DNA of 64,000 bases from assembly GCF_025403375.1 (NCBI RefSeq), contig NZ_JAMPTM010000006.1:1-64000 (forward strand). The letters run 5' to 3'. The notes under the pieces were generated by a model that saw only the letters and a program-made list of their open reading frames with translations, did not search any database and was not told the DNA's origin. The DNA comes from Frankia gtarii (lineage in GTDB: Bacteria; Actinomycetota; Actinomycetes; Frankiales; Frankiaceae). Position numbers and translations under genes: made by a program. Positions within the stretch are counted from its first letter, which is position 1. Each line of letters opens with the position of its first letter. Positions 1 to 10,167 of this stretch are shown here, piece after piece.

Positions 1-3000
1 CCGCCACCCGGCGCCCGCCGGCGACGCCACCGCCGGCTGCTGCAGCAGCGGATCATCGCCCTGCTGCTCGTGCCCGTCATCGCCATCGTCGCGATGGTCG
101 TCATCGACGCCGTCGCGAATCCGGACACGACCCCGGTCGCGCTACGTAACCCGTTCGTCGACGCGCACCTGCCGCAGACCAGCTCCGGCACGGCCGACGG
201 CCTCGCCCACGCGGTGGCGACCGAAAAGACCCAGGCGGTCAAGGCCGTGGACGCCGCCGCGGTCGACCGGTTGGCGCCGGACCTGCCCGGTGCCGTGGGG
301 ACGACCACCGCCACGACGGTGTTCCGGCGGGCCGAGCCCGGCGGAACACCGGTCCCGCCGCCAGGGGGACGTGGCGGCCCGACCCCCGCCGTCACCGCAC
401 CGGCGCGTTCCGCATCGCCGGCGCCCTCGGCTTCGCCGGCCGGCTTCGCCGCGACCTTCGGGGCCTCGAAACTCGTCGCGCCGGACCGCAGCGGGATCCG
501 CCGCGACGGGACGGCTCAGGTCGGCCGGGTGGAGCTGCCCGAACGCCGCACCGCCGCCGCGCAGGTGTTCCACAACCCCGACGGGACGTTCACCACCGAG
601 CAGAGCCTGGGAACCGAGCGGTTCCGCGATGCCAAGGGCGCGTGGGTCGGCGTCGACACGGCGCTGACCGAGGCCACCGGGGGGCGGCTGCGTTCGCGCG
701 CGACCGAGCACCCGGTCGAGGTCGCCGCGGCGGCCTCCGATCCGCAGGTCGGGCGGATCCAGCTCGGTGCGGGCATGTCGTTCGGCTTCGGAGTCGACGA
801 CGCGGCCTCGTCGGCACGGGCCCAGGTGGAGGGCTCGAAGGCGACGTTCGCCTCGGTGCGCGACTCGGCCGACCTCCAGCTGGGTCCGACGGCGGACGGG
901 CTGAAGGAGGTCATCGTCCTGCGGTCGGCCGACGCGCCGAGCACCTGGACGTTCCCGCTGGCGCTGACCGGGCTGACCGCCCGCGTCGACGGCGACCGGG
1001 TGCTGCTCGCCGACGGCGCCGGCACGGTCCGCGCGGCGATCCCGCCGGGCTGGATGGAGGACTCCCGCGCCACCGGCGGCCTGCACGCCACCTCCCGCGG
1101 GGTCACCTACCGGCTGGTCACCACGAAGGACGGCGGCCAGGCACTGCAGGTCGACCTCGACCGGGCGTGGCTCGCCGACCCCGAACGGGTCTACCCGGTC
1201 AACGTCGACCCGACGGTGACGACCCTGCTGACCGGCGCCGACGACACCTACGTCTCCTCGGCGCACCCGCAGACGAACTACGCCGACGACGTGACGATCC
1301 GCGCCGGTGTCTTCGGCTCGGACGTCGTGCGCGGCTACCTGAGCTTCCCCGGCCAGCCGGGCCTGACCGGCGCCCACGTCGTCAACGCCCACGTGAAGAT
1401 CGTGAACTGGGACTCGGCCGGTGGCTGCACACCGTACCCGGCGTACCTGCGCAAGGTCACGATCCCCTGGTACGGCGGCAACATGACCTGGCCGGGCGCC
1501 ACCCTCGGCCCGGTCGTCGCCGAGGCCACCTTCGCCCGCGACGGCGACCTCGCGGGCTGCCCGGCGGCCTGGGTGACCATGGGCGACAGTGACACCCGCC
1601 TGCGCGACCTGGTCAACACCTGGACGCACGACGCGAACGCCAACTTCGGTCTGGCCCTCACCGCCTCGGAGACGGATGGCGCGGCGCTCAAGGCGTACTA
1701 CTCCAACAATTGCTGGTGCAATCCGGCGGATCCGCCGTCCGACCTGCGGCCGAAACTCGAAATCGAATGGTCGTCCTACGGCGCCGAGTACAGCTACCCG
1801 AACGGCGTGCCGCAGTGGTCGACCCCACTGACGCAGACCACCCCGGGAACCATGACCGTCCGGGTCAAGAACACCGGCCAGAACGCCTGGCCGGCGAACA
1901 GCAACTACAAGCTCGCCTACCACGTGTACCAGAACGGCACCCTGTACGACCAGGATGGCGCTGAGACGAACCTGCCCACCACGGTGAATCCGGGCGCGAG
2001 CATCGATCTGCCCGCCAACGTCGACCCCCTGCCGGCGGGCAGTTACGACATCCGCTGGGACATGAAGGAGGCGGGCGTCTCCTGGTTCTCCAGCCAGGGC
2101 ATCGACTACCTGTCGATGCCGCTGACGGTCTCCACCACCGCCCCGATCGTGACCGGCATCTACCCCGCGAACAACGCCGCGGTCTCCACGCTGCGCCCGG
2201 CCCTGACGCTGGTCGGTACCGACCCGGACAACGCGCCGAACCCGCTGACCTACTCCTTCCAGCTCTGCACCGGCGCGGACGCCGCCTCCGGAACCTGCTG
2301 GACATCGGGTTTCCAGGCCGGCTCGACATGGCAACCGCCGCCCGGGGCGCTGACCTGGGGGACCGCCTACCACTGGCGCGGGCGGGTCTCCGACGGCGCC
2401 AACCAGAGCGCGTGGACCGACCCGATCGGCCTGTACCCCGAACTGGACCAGCCGCCGGTGCAGTCCCAGCTCGGCAACGACCCGTACGTCCCCCCGGTCG
2501 CCCAGGTCCATCCTCTCGCCCAGAACTACGTCGCGACCGTCACCGACGCCTCGCTCGCCGCCGTCGGACCGGGCCTGGCACTGGACCGCACCTACAACAG
2601 TCGCAATGACGCCAACGGCCTGTTCGGCACCGGGTGGACGTCGAGTTTCGACATGGCCTCCGAGCCGGACCCGGCCGGCGCCGGAAACCTGCTGGTGAGC
2701 TATCCCGACGGCCGGATCACCCGGTTCGGCCGCAACGGCGACGGCAGCTTCGAACCACCCCACGGCCAGTACGCGCTGCTGCAGGCGCCCGCCGCGAAGG
2801 TCGCCTCGTTCACCGCCGCGAACTCGACGACCTCACTCGGCAGCGCCGACACCGGTGAGAGCTGGCAGCTTCTCGACGGCACCTGGGGAATCTCCGACAA
2901 CAACGCCTACCTGATATCCGGATCGATCTGGCAGCGCAACGCCGCGGTGATGCCGGCGGCGGCCGACGGCACGCTGCGGTTCACCGTCCCCGTCGCCCAG

Positions 3001-6000
3001 GACGGCGTCGGCGTCGCGTTCCGGGTCCAGGACATCGACAACATGTGGATGCTGTACGTCAAGCCGTCCACGAACTCGCTCGTGCTGGCGAAACGGGTCG
3101 GCGGGTCGGAGACGCAGGTCGCGACGATCGCGAACGCCTGCTGCACCGCGAGTGACACCTACGCGGTCACGATGTCCGGCGGCCTGCTGTCCGTGCTGCG
3201 CAACAACCGGGTCGTCGGCTCGGCCAGCGACACCGCCTTCAGCACCGCGACCCGCGCGGGCCTGTACGTGGCCAGCGCCGGCTCGGGGCGCATCGGCTCG
3301 CTGGTGATGACCGACGACCAGCACCGCGACCAGGTCACCCGGGCCAACTCGGCGACCTCGCTCGGCGCCACCGAGACCGGCGAGGCGTGGCAGTCCACCA
3401 GCGGCACCTGGGGGGTCGACGGCAACGCCGCCTACCTGGCCACCGCCGCCGGCACCCGTAACGCCGCCACCGTCGTCGGAGCCGCGGATGGCGCCTTCTC
3501 CTTCACGATGCCCGTCGCGCAGGCCGGGGTGGGGCTCGTCTTCCGCTCCGCCGACGCCAACAACTTCTGGCGCCTCGTCGCCCAACCCGGGTCGAACTCC
3601 TGGCAGCTGATCAAGCGGGACGACGGCGTGGAGACGACCGTGGCCACCGCGGCCGGGATGTGCTGCACCGCCGCGGACGTGCTGCGGGTCGAGACGAACG
3701 GTCCGCAGATCAGCGTGCTGCGCAACGGCACCCAGATCCTGTCCGCCAACGACCCGGCCGTGCTCTATGGCACCCGCGTCGGCCCGTTCGCCGAGACCAC
3801 CGGCGCCGGCCGCATCGACAACATGATCTTCACCGCGGCGACGACCCTGACGGAGAAGGCCGGCAACTCCTACGCGTTCCGCTCCGACGGCCGCCTGGCG
3901 AAGATCACCGACGTGTCGGGTCGGCAGGTCGTGCTCACCTACGACGGCGACGCGCGGCTGACCTCGGCGACGAACCAGACCTCCGGCCGGGCGATCACCT
4001 TCGCCTGGTCCGGCGGGCACATCAGCTCCGCGTCGACGGCGTCGGTCGCCGCCTATGGCGGCCCGCTTACCTGGACCTACGCCTACAGCGGCGACAAGCT
4101 CACCTCGGTCACCGCCCCGCACACCAGCACCCCGACGACCTACGCCTACACCGCGGGCGGCCGGCTCAGCCAGGTCACCCTGCCCCGCGGCACCATCGAC
4201 ACCAAGATCGGCTACAACACCGACGGCACCGTCGCCTGGCGGGAGGACGGCCGCGGCAAACGCACCACCTACGCCGTCCTCACCAGCGGCACGACGACCA
4301 CCATCCGGATCACCGATCCGAAGGGCCACCCCACCGACTGGGACTACCACAACGGCCAGCTCGTCGCCCACCGCGACGGCAGCGACGAACGGACGTTCAG
4401 CTACAACGACCGCGGCTTCCTCAGCCAGATCCGCGACGAGAACGGCAACCTGCTGCGCCTGCAGACCGACACCCGCGGCAACGTCATCGGCCGGACCACC
4501 ACCCGCGCCATGAACGGCACCGCGCCGGTGCTGTTCACCGAGTACTACGCCTACTTCCTCGGCGCCCCCGGCGACCCGCGCAACGACCTCATCACCGCCT
4601 ACCGCGACGCCCGCTCCGCCTCACCCACCGACGACACCTACCGCACCGCCTACACCTACGACGCCTTCGGCAACCTCGTCACGCAGCGCACCCCCGCCAC
4701 CGCCGACTTCCCCTCCGGGCGGACGCAGAGCTGGACGTTCACCACCGGCACCGAGACGGCCGTCGTCGGCGGCGGCACCGTGCCGCGCGGGCTGCTGGCC
4801 TCGATGACCGACCCGCGCGGCAAGATCGTCACCTTCGGTTACGACAGCAAGGGCGACCTGCGCCGCGACCAGGACCCCGTCGGGCTCGTCCACCAGTACG
4901 ACTACGACGAGCTCGGCCGGCGGCTGACGGCCAAGGAGATCTCCGACAGCTTCCCGTCCGGGCTGACCACCACCAACACCTACGACAAGCTCTCCCGGCT
5001 CGCCACCACCACCGAACCGGGCGTGCTCAACCCGATCACGAACGTCACCCACACCGCGGTGACCACGAACACCTACGACCTCGACGGCAACCTCACCCAG
5101 ACCACCGTCGCCGACTCGACCGGCGGCGACGCCACCCGCAGCACCACCTACGCCTACGACGACGCCGACCACCAGACGGCGATGACCGTCGGCGCGGGCA
5201 GCCCGCTCGCGGCGACGACGACGCTGACCTACGACGACAACGGCAACGTCGCCACCTCGACGGATCCGAACGGCACGGTCACCGCCTACACGTACACCGC
5301 CAAGAACCTGCCGGCGACGACGACGCTGAAGGACTTCGTCGACGACCCGGTCGCCGCCTCCACCCCCCGCGACGTCGTCCTGGACTCCCGCGCCTACGAC
5401 CCGGCCGGCCGGCTGGCCTCCGTCACCGACGCCGAGGGCCGCACCGTCATCCACACCTACTGGCTCGACGACCTGCCCCGCCAGGAGATCCTGCAGGGCT
5501 ATCGGCCGCCGGACCTGGCCACCGGGACGCTGTCGAGCTCGACGGCGCGCGACATCGTCCTCGTCAACCGGGCCTACGACGCCGCCGGGCAGCCGGTCGC
5601 CGTCACCGGCGGCGGCGGGCTGCGCAAGGCCGAGACCGCCTTCGACGCCGCCGGCCGGGTCACCACCAGCACGCTGGCCCCCGGCACCGTCGCCCGCACC
5701 GCCAGCTACACCTACGACGCGAACGACAACGTCACCTCGACGGTGTTCGGCGCCGCCGGCACCAGCGCCACCGAACGCGTCGACGCCGCCTACGACGACG
5801 CCTCCCGGCCCACCTCCGAGACCGTCTTCGGCGACGGCACCGCCACGTTCGTCACCAGCTTCCAGCACGACCAGCGCGGCTTCCGCACCGCCGGGACCGA
5901 CCCGCGCGGCTACGTCGCCGGCGGCCCGCCGAACGCCGCCTACACCAACACGGTCACCGTCAACGCCGCCGGCCTGATCGCCCAGGTGAAGTCCCCGCCC

Positions 6001-8652
6001 GTCGCCGTCGAGGAGTGGGGCGGCAGCCCCAGCGACGTCCAGCAGACCGTCGACACCGGCTACAACACCTTCGGCGAGGTCACCCAGGACCGCGACGCCC
6101 GCGGCATGGTCACCACGTCCGTCCACGACGTGCGCGGCCGGGTGACGCAGCGCTCCGGGCAGCCCTACACCCCGCCCGGCGGCTCCGCGCTCACCCCGAC
6201 CGAGTCGTGGACCTACGACGCCGCCGGCAACCCGCTGACCCACACCGACCGCCGCGGCAAGATCACCACCACGGTCTACGACAAGCTCAACCGCCCCGTC
6301 GCCGTCACCGACCCGCAGATCGGCACGGCCACCGCCGGCGTCAGCCGGATCAACTACGACGACGTCGGCAACGTGCTGTCCACCGTCGACCAGCTCGGCG
6401 CCTGGTCGTTCGCCGCCTACGACGACCTCGACCGCGTCTGGGCGACGACGGCGACCGAACGCTCCCCGTCGGCGACCTTCACCACCTACACCGACCACAA
6501 CGACGCCGGCGACGTCACCCGGGTCGTCACCCCCGTCAACACCGCCTCCGGTGCGTCGCAGACCGCCGTCTACAACGACGCCGGCGACCTCGTCGAAAGC
6601 CGCGACGAGGGCAACAACCTCACCACCTACGGCCACGACCTCGCCGGCCGGCTCACCGCGGTCACCGACCCGCTCGGCCGCGCCACCCGCACCACCTACG
6701 ACCGGGCCGGACGGGCGGTGCGCGTCGCGCAGTTCTCCCCGGCGGGCACCGAGCTGCGCGCGGCCACGATCGGCTACGACACGGCCGGCAACCCGACGTC
6801 GACGACGAACGCGCTCGGCTGGACGACGACGGCGACCTACGACGCGCTGGGCCAGACCCGCAGCACGGTCGAACCGGTCGACGCCTCGTACTCGATCACG
6901 ACCACGTTCGGCTACGCCAAGGGCGGCGTGCTCACCCGGGCGACCGACGGCCGCGGCAACCGCGTCGTCTACACCTACAACAGCCTCAACCTGCGCGAGT
7001 CGGTGATCGAGCCGTCGACGACGGCGCACCCGAACACCCCCGACCGGGGATGGATGGTCTCCTACGACGCCGGCGGCCTGCCCGTCAGCGAATCCGTCCC
7101 CGGCGGGGTGACCCGCACCCGCACCTTCGACGAGCTCGGCCGAATGACCGCCGAATCCGGCTCCGGCACCGGCGTCACCTCCGCCACCCACACCTTCGGC
7201 TACGACCTGGCCGGGCAGATCACCACCATCTCCCATCCGCAGGGCAGCCAGAACTTCACCTACAACGACCGGGGCCTCGTCACCGGCGGGTCCGGTAGCG
7301 GCAACACCACCACGTTCACCTACGACGCCAACGGCCGGATGATCTCCCGCGGCGACCCCGGCTCGTACTCCGCCTTCGGCTACAACAGCCGCGGCGACCT
7401 CAACCTCGTCACCGGCACCGCCACCGGCGGCTCCCGCAGCCTCATCTACGACGCCGCCCGCCAGCTCACCTCGATCAACTACGGCTCCGGCGGCGCGACC
7501 CGCACCTTCGGCTACGACGACCTGGGCCGCACCACCTCGGACACCCTCGCCGGCCCCGGCGGCACCCTGCGCGGGCAGAGCTACACCTACGACGCCGAGG
7601 ACAACGAGCTGACCACGACGGTCAGCCCCACCACCGTCGCCGGCGCCGGCACCTCCACCTACACCTACGACCGCGCCGACCGGCTGACCTCCTGGACCGA
7701 CCCGGCGTCGACGACGACCAGCTACGGCTGGGACCCCGCCGGCAACCGCACCGCGGTCAACGGGGTGGCCGCCACCTACGACCAGCGCAACCGGCTGCTC
7801 TCCGACGGCACGGCGACGTACACCTACACCCCGCGCGGCACGCTGGCCACCCGGGTGGCCGGGGCGACGACGGCGACCACCGAGTTCGACGCCCTCGACC
7901 AGCTCGTCTCGGACAGCACCGCCGCGCTGACCTCCTACGGCTACGACGGCCTCGGCCGCCTGGCGGTGCGCAACGGCACCCGCCTGACCTACGGCGGCCT
8001 GGAGCGTGAGCCGGTCGTCGACGGCACGTCGGCCTACTCCCGCGATCCCGACGGGGACATCATCGCCGCAGGGACGTCCGGGGGGAACTGGGCGACGCTG
8101 ACCAACACCCACGGCGACCTCGTCGCGGCGTTCCCGACCAACGGCTCGTCACTGACGGACAACCGGGCCTACGACCCGTTCGGATCGCCGATCGTCGCCG
8201 GCGCGGCGAACCTGCGGGTGGGTTACCAGGGGTCGTGGACGGACCCGACGACGGCCCGGGTGTCGGCGCAGGCCCGCTGGTACAGCCCTGGCACGGGCAG
8301 CTTCGCCTCCCGTGACACCGCCGACGTCCCCTTCACCGGCGCCGCCTCGGCCAACCGCTACCTCTACGCCAACGCCAACCCGCTCGCCTACAACGACCCG
8401 ACCGGCTACTTCTCATTCGGCAGCGTGCTGAGTGCCACCGCCAGTGTTGCTCGCGGCGACCTCGGGATCGCGGTCGTCAAGGCAGGGGCGAAGGCTGCCG
8501 CGGGAGCGGTGGTGGGCGCGGCCGCAACCTTGACCAACCCCAAGCGTGCATTCTTCGGTCCGGTCGTCTACCCGATCTATCAGCGCCTGACGAAGGACGA
8601 TTCCCCCGCCGCTCGTTCCGACCCCGTCTCGTCGCCCGTTACGACGTACTGA
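1..8652 (+). CDS. RHS/YD-repeat secreted protein, 5' end outside window, 3' end cut by an IS
   Basis: Very large wall-associated or secreted polymorphic-toxin-type protein. The reading frame is open to base 1, and the codons before the first GTG (70) encode an arginine-rich stretch followed by a hydrophobic segment (LLQQRIIALLLVPVIAIVA). This reads as the n- and h-regions of a signal peptide, so the true start lies left of the window. From the GTG at 70 the protein would be 2860 aa. In order: a low-complexity Pro/Ala region; a DNRLRE-like beta domain (about residues 385-550, 'DDTYVSSAHPQTNYADD'); Ig-like segments; two tandem copies of a LamG-like unit of about 170 aa (nt 2815-3330 and 3331-3840); then many YD repeats from about nt 3900; and an RHS core ending 'YLYANANPLAYNDPTGYF' near nt 8410. 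Only about 75 residues follow the core, in place of a full toxin tip. The stop TGA (8650-8652) is the first three bases of an IS3-family element, so the natural C-terminus is lost. Family is certain; toxin type is unknown. Confidence 0.93.
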   Translation, partial: PPPGARRRRHRRLLQQRIIALLLVPVIAIVAMVVIDAVANPDTTPVALRNPFVDAHLPQTSSGTADGLAHAVATEKTQAVKAVDAAAVDRLAPDLPGAVGTTTATTVFRRAEPGGTPVPPPGGRGGPTPAVTAPARSASPAPSASPAGFAATFGASKLVAPDRSGIRRDGTAQVGRVELPERRTAAAQVFHNPDGTFTTEQSLGTERFRDAKGAWVGVDTALTEATGGRLRSRATEHPVEVAAAASDPQVGRIQLGAGMSFGFGVDDAASSARAQVEGSKATFASVRDSADLQLGPTADGLKEVIVLRSADAPSTWTFPLALTGLTARVDGDRVLLADGAGTVRAAIPPGWMEDSRATGGLHATSRGVTYRLVTTKDGGQALQVDLDRAWLADPERVYPVNVDPTVTTLLTGADDTYVSSAHPQTNYADDVTIRAGVFGSDVVRGYLSFPGQPGLTGAHVVNAHVKIVNWDSAGGCTPYPAYLRKVTIPWYGGNMTWPGATLGPVVAEATFARDGDLAGCPAAWVTMGDSDTRLRDLVNTWTHDANANFGLALTASETDGAALKAYYSNNCWCNPADPPSDLRPKLEIEWSSYGAEYSYPNGVPQWSTPLTQTTPGTMTVRVKNTGQNAWPANSNYKLAYHVYQNGTLYDQDGAETNLPTTVNPGASIDLPANVDPLPAGSYDIRWDMKEAGVSWFSSQGIDYLSMPLTVSTTAPIVTGIYPANNAAVSTLRPALTLVGTDPDNAPNPLTYSFQLCTGADAASGTCWTSGFQAGSTWQPPPGALTWGTAYHWRGRVSDGANQSAWTDPIGLYPELDQPPVQSQLGNDPYVPPVAQVHPLAQNYVATVTDASLAAVGPGLALDRTYNSRNDANGLFGTGWTSSFDMASEPDPAGAGNLLVSYPDGRITRFGRNGDGSFEPPHGQYALLQAPAAKVASFTAANSTTSLGSADTGESWQLLDGTWGISDNNAYLISGSIWQRNAAVMPAAADGTLRFTVPVAQDGVGVAFRVQDIDNMWMLYVKPSTNSLVLAKRVGGSETQVATIANACCTASDTYAVTMSGGLLSVLRNNRVVGSASDTAFSTATRAGLYVASAGSGRIGSLVMTDDQHRDQVTRANSATSLGATETGEAWQSTSGTWGVDGNAAYLATAAGTRNAATVVGAADGAFSFTMPVAQAGVGLVFRSADANNFWRLVAQPGSNSWQLIKRDDGVETTVATAAGMCCTAADVLRVETNGPQISVLRNGTQILSANDPAVLYGTRVGPFAETTGAGRIDNMIFTAATTLTEKAGNSYAFRSDGRLAKITDVSGRQVVLTYDGDARLTSATNQTSGRAITFAWSGGHISSASTASVAAYGGPLTWTYAYSGDKLTSVTAPHTSTPTTYAYTAGGRLSQVTLPRGTIDTKIGYNTDGTVAWREDGRGKRTTYAVLTSGTTTTIRITDPKGHPTDWDYHNGQLVAHRDGSDERTFSYNDRGFLSQIRDENGNLLRLQTDTRGNVIGRTTTRAMNGTAPVLFTEYYAYFLGAPGDPRNDLITAYRDARSASPTDDTYRTAYTYDAFGNLVTQRTPATADFPSGRTQSWTFTTGTETAVVGGGTVPRGLLASMTDPRGKIVTFGYDSKGDLRRDQDPVGLVHQYDYDELGRRLTAKEISDSFPSGLTTTNTYDKLSRLATTTEPGVLNPITNVTHTAVTTNTYDLDGNLTQTTVADSTGGDATRSTTYAYDDADHQTAMTVGAGSPLAATTTLTYDDNGNVATSTDPNGTVTAYTYTAKNLPATTTLKDFVDDPVAASTPRDVVLDSRAYDPAGRLASVTDAEGRTVIHTYWLDDLPRQEILQGYRPPDLATGTLSSSTARDIVLVNRAYDAAGQPVAVTGGGGLRKAETAFDAAGRVTTSTLAPGTVARTASYTYDANDNVTSTVFGAAGTSATERVDAAYDDASRPTSETVFGDGTATFVTSFQHDQRGFRTAGTDPRGYVAGGPPNAAYTNTVTVNAAGLIAQVKSPPVAVEEWGGSPSDVQQTVDTGYNTFGEVTQDRDARGMVTTSVHDVRGRVTQRSGQPYTPPGGSALTPTESWTYDAAGNPLTHTDRRGKITTTVYDKLNRPVAVTDPQIGTATAGVSRINYDDVGNVLSTVDQLGAWSFAAYDDLDRVWATTATERSPSATFTTYTDHNDAGDVTRVVTPVNTASGASQTAVYNDAGDLVESRDEGNNLTTYGHDLAGRLTAVTDPLGRATRTTYDRAGRAVRVAQFSPAGTELRAATIGYDTAGNPTSTTNALGWTTTATYDALGQTRSTVEPVDASYSITTTFGYAKGGVLTRATDGRGNRVVYTYNSLNLRESVIEPSTTAHPNTPDRGWMVSYDAGGLPVSESVPGGVTRTRTFDELGRMTAESGSGTGVTSATHTFGYDLAGQITTISHPQGSQNFTYNDRGLVTGGSGSGNTTTFTYDANGRMISRGDPGSYSAFGYNSRGDLNLVTGTATGGSRSLIYDAARQLTSINYGSGGATRTFGYDDLGRTTSDTLAGPGGTLRGQSYTYDAEDNELTTTVSPTTVAGAGTSTYTYDRADRLTSWTDPASTTTSYGWDPAGNRTAVNGVAATYDQRNRLLSDGTATYTYTPRGTLATRVAGATTATTEFDALDQLVSDSTAALTSYGYDGLGRLAVRNGTRLTYGGLEREPVVDGTSAYSRDPDGDIIAAGTSGGNWATLTNTHGDLVAAFPTNGSSLTDNRAYDPFGSPIVAGAANLRVGYQGSWTDPTTARVSAQARWYSPGTGSFASRDTADVPFTGAASANRYLYANANPLAYNDPTGYFSFGSVLSATASVARGDLGIAVVKAGAKAAAGAVVGAAATLTNPKRAFFGPVVYPIYQRLTKDDSPAARSDPVSSPVTTY

Positions 8653-8716
8653 GGTGGTACCCGTTCTTCGGACAGTGATCCCTGTGGGATAATTGATCCG
8701 TGGACGGAGGATATTG

Positions 8717-9010
8717 ATGGCGCAGTCACGCAGGCGGTTCACGCCGGAGTACAAGGACGAGGCGGTGAAACTCGTCCTCGATTCGGGTCGGCCGGTCTCG
8801 GCGGTCGCGAAGGATCTGGGTATCAACGAGGGCACGCTCGGCACCTGGGTCGCGGCCTGGCGGCGCGCGCACGAGAACAGCGAGGACGAGCCGCTGACCA
8901 TGTCGGAACGGGCCCGGCTGCGGGAGCTGGAGAAGGAGAACCGGGAACTCCGGATGGAGCGTGAGTTCCTCTCAAAAGCGGCCGCCTTCTTCGCGCAACG
9001 CCATCAGTGA
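8717..9010 (+). CDS. IS3-family transposase OrfA
   Basis: 97-aa helix-turn-helix protein (MAQSRRRFTPEYKDEAVKLV...) with a C-terminal leucine-zipper-like coiled coil (ERARLRELEKENRELRMERE), the normal build of IS3 OrfA, which binds the element ends. The ATG at 8717 is chosen over an upstream TTG (8693) because GGAGG lies just before it. It overlaps orfB by 4 bases (GTGA at 9007-9010), and orfB is in the -1 frame. A short A-run (TCAAAAGC near 8973) could be the frameshift site that produces the OrfAB transposase, but this is inference. Confidence 0.9.
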   Translation: MAQSRRRFTPEYKDEAVKLVLDSGRPVSAVAKDLGINEGTLGTWVAAWRRAHENSEDEPLTMSERARLRELEKENRELRMEREFLSKAAAFFAQRHQ

Positions 9011-9897
9011 CCGACAAGTACGAGCTGATCTCCGTGAAGAAGGACTGCTACCCGGTACGAAACATGTGCCGATGGCTTGCGGTGTCCGCATCCGGTTTCT
9101 ACGACTGGACCCGCCGGCCCTCCCCGACGAGCAGCCGCCGGCGCGCCACGTTGGAAACCCGGGTTCGGGCATTGTTCGCCGCCTCACGGCAGACCTACGG
9201 GGCCCGGCGGATCGCCGCCGCCCTACGCGCCTCGGGGACACCGGCGTCGGTGCGCCTGGTCCGCCGGGTCATGCGCCAGGCCGGGCTGCGGGCCTGCCAG
9301 CCCAGGGCCTACCGGCGCACGACCATCCCCGGCCAGGCCCCCGCGCCCACAGACCGCGTCCGCCGCGACTTCACCGCCACCCGACCAGGAACAAAACTCG
9401 TCGGAGACATCACCTATATTCGCACCAACGAAGGCTGGCTGTACCTGGCCACTGTCATCGACTGCTACTCGAGAAAAGTCGTCGGCTGGTCAATGGCAGA
9501 TCACATGCGCACCGAACTGATCATCGACGCGTTCACGATGGCCGCCACCCGCACCCGCATACAGGAAGGCGCGACCTTTCACTCCGACCGCGGCTCGCAA
9601 TACCTGTCCGACGCCTACCAACGAGTCCTGCGACACCACCAGGTACACCCATCAGCCGGAGCAACCGGTGTCTGTTGGGACAACTCGCTCGCCGAATCAT
9701 TCTTCGGGACCCTCAAGAACGAACTCGTTCACCGCGAGAACTATCCAACCCGCCGAACCGCCCGCACCGCGATCACCGAGTACATCGAGGTCTTCTACAA
9801 CCGGCAGCGACTCCACTCCACCCTCGGCTACCAGACCCCCGAACACGTCGAAAACCTCTACCACACAGCCACCACAAACATTGCAGACGCCGCATAA
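9007..9897 (+). CDS. IS3-family transposase OrfB (DDE integrase core)
   Basis: 296-aa catalytic subunit of the element. An HTH_21-like segment (about residues 45-95, 'RQTYGARRIAAALRASG') precedes an rve core. The catalytic triad is visible as the Asp of 'VGDITYIRT', the Asp of 'FHSDRGSQY' and the Glu of 'LAESFFGTLKNE', spaced as in the DD(35)E group. The C-terminus 'YNRQRLHSTLGYQTPEH' is the usual family ending. The GTG start overlaps the OrfA stop. The frame is intact, so the element may still be active. Expression is presumably by -1 frameshifting from orfA. Confidence 0.92.
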   Translation: MTDKYELISVKKDCYPVRNMCRWLAVSASGFYDWTRRPSPTSSRRRATLETRVRALFAASRQTYGARRIAAALRASGTPASVRLVRRVMRQAGLRACQPRAYRRTTIPGQAPAPTDRVRRDFTATRPGTKLVGDITYIRTNEGWLYLATVIDCYSRKVVGWSMADHMRTELIIDAFTMAATRTRIQEGATFHSDRGSQYLSDAYQRVLRHHQVHPSAGATGVCWDNSLAESFFGTLKNELVHRENYPTRRTARTAITEYIEVFYNRQRLHSTLGYQTPEHVENLYHTATTNIADAA

Positions 9898-9947
9898 GCC
9901 AGATAAAATCCCGCTACGCAGGTGTCCGAGAAGCGGGGCTCACCTCA

Positions 9948-10167
9948 TACCTCATGCCTGCGGTAAGGCCGGATCGCGGTCAGGTCATACCCGGACAGAC
10001 CAGATGTGATCAAGCGGACCCCGAACGTTCAAGCTCTGTACCAGCGCTGGCGTAACGCTCACGCCCGCCACCCCGATGTGCTGGCCGCCCAACGCCGTGA
10101 ACGCGCCCGGGTCCGCAGCGAGAAGCACATCCGCTGGGGCGGCCGTCGCCTGCCTACCGCAGCATGA
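9948..10167 (+). other. Sequence right of the IS: disconnected RHS tail and a short unexplained reading frame
   Basis: If the IS and one TAC copy are removed, the RHS frame continues for about 35 codons ('TTY-LMPAVRPDRGQVIPG...') and stops at the taa at 10053-10055, so this is probably the detached RHS 3' end. In another frame, 9967-10167 is open and encodes a basic peptide (from GTG 10006: 'VIKRTPNVQALYQRWRNAHA...' ending 'RLPTAA'). Its composition looks protein-like, but no ribosome site or family is recognised. It may be the tail of a lost gene. From 10168 to 10405 nothing is seen. Confidence 0.4.

Larger units (their letters stand above)
8650..9947 (+). mobile_element. IS3-family insertion sequence, complete, 1298 bp
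   Basis: Terminal inverted repeats of about 25 bp are visible: the left end starts tgaggtggtacccg at 8650, and the reverse complement of the right end starts tgaggtgagccccg, ending at 9947. Both then share the ttcgg/tcggaca block. The trinucleotide TAC lies immediately outside both ends (8647-8649 and 9948-9950), a 3-bp target duplication as expected for this family. It carries orfA and orfB overlapping by 4 bases. The element is inserted in the 3' part of the RHS gene and its first bases form that gene's stop codon. Confidence 0.9.

Noticed and set aside
142-8112. Long minus-strand open frames opposite the RHS gene (142-2763 and 4621-8112)
   Set aside because: Their proteins are low-complexity Gly/Arg/Val-rich, as expected for antisense frames of very GC-rich coding DNA, and they lie fully inside a clear RHS reading frame.
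3900-8300. Regularly repeated short DNA segments that could suggest a CRISPR array
   Set aside because: The repeats are degenerate, in frame and encode YD/RHS peptide repeats; no constant repeat with unique spacers exists.
8961-10055. 364-aa plus-strand frame through the IS into the flank
   Set aside because: It is the third frame of orfB for most of its length and shows no family features; only its last about 35 codons matter as the detached RHS tail.
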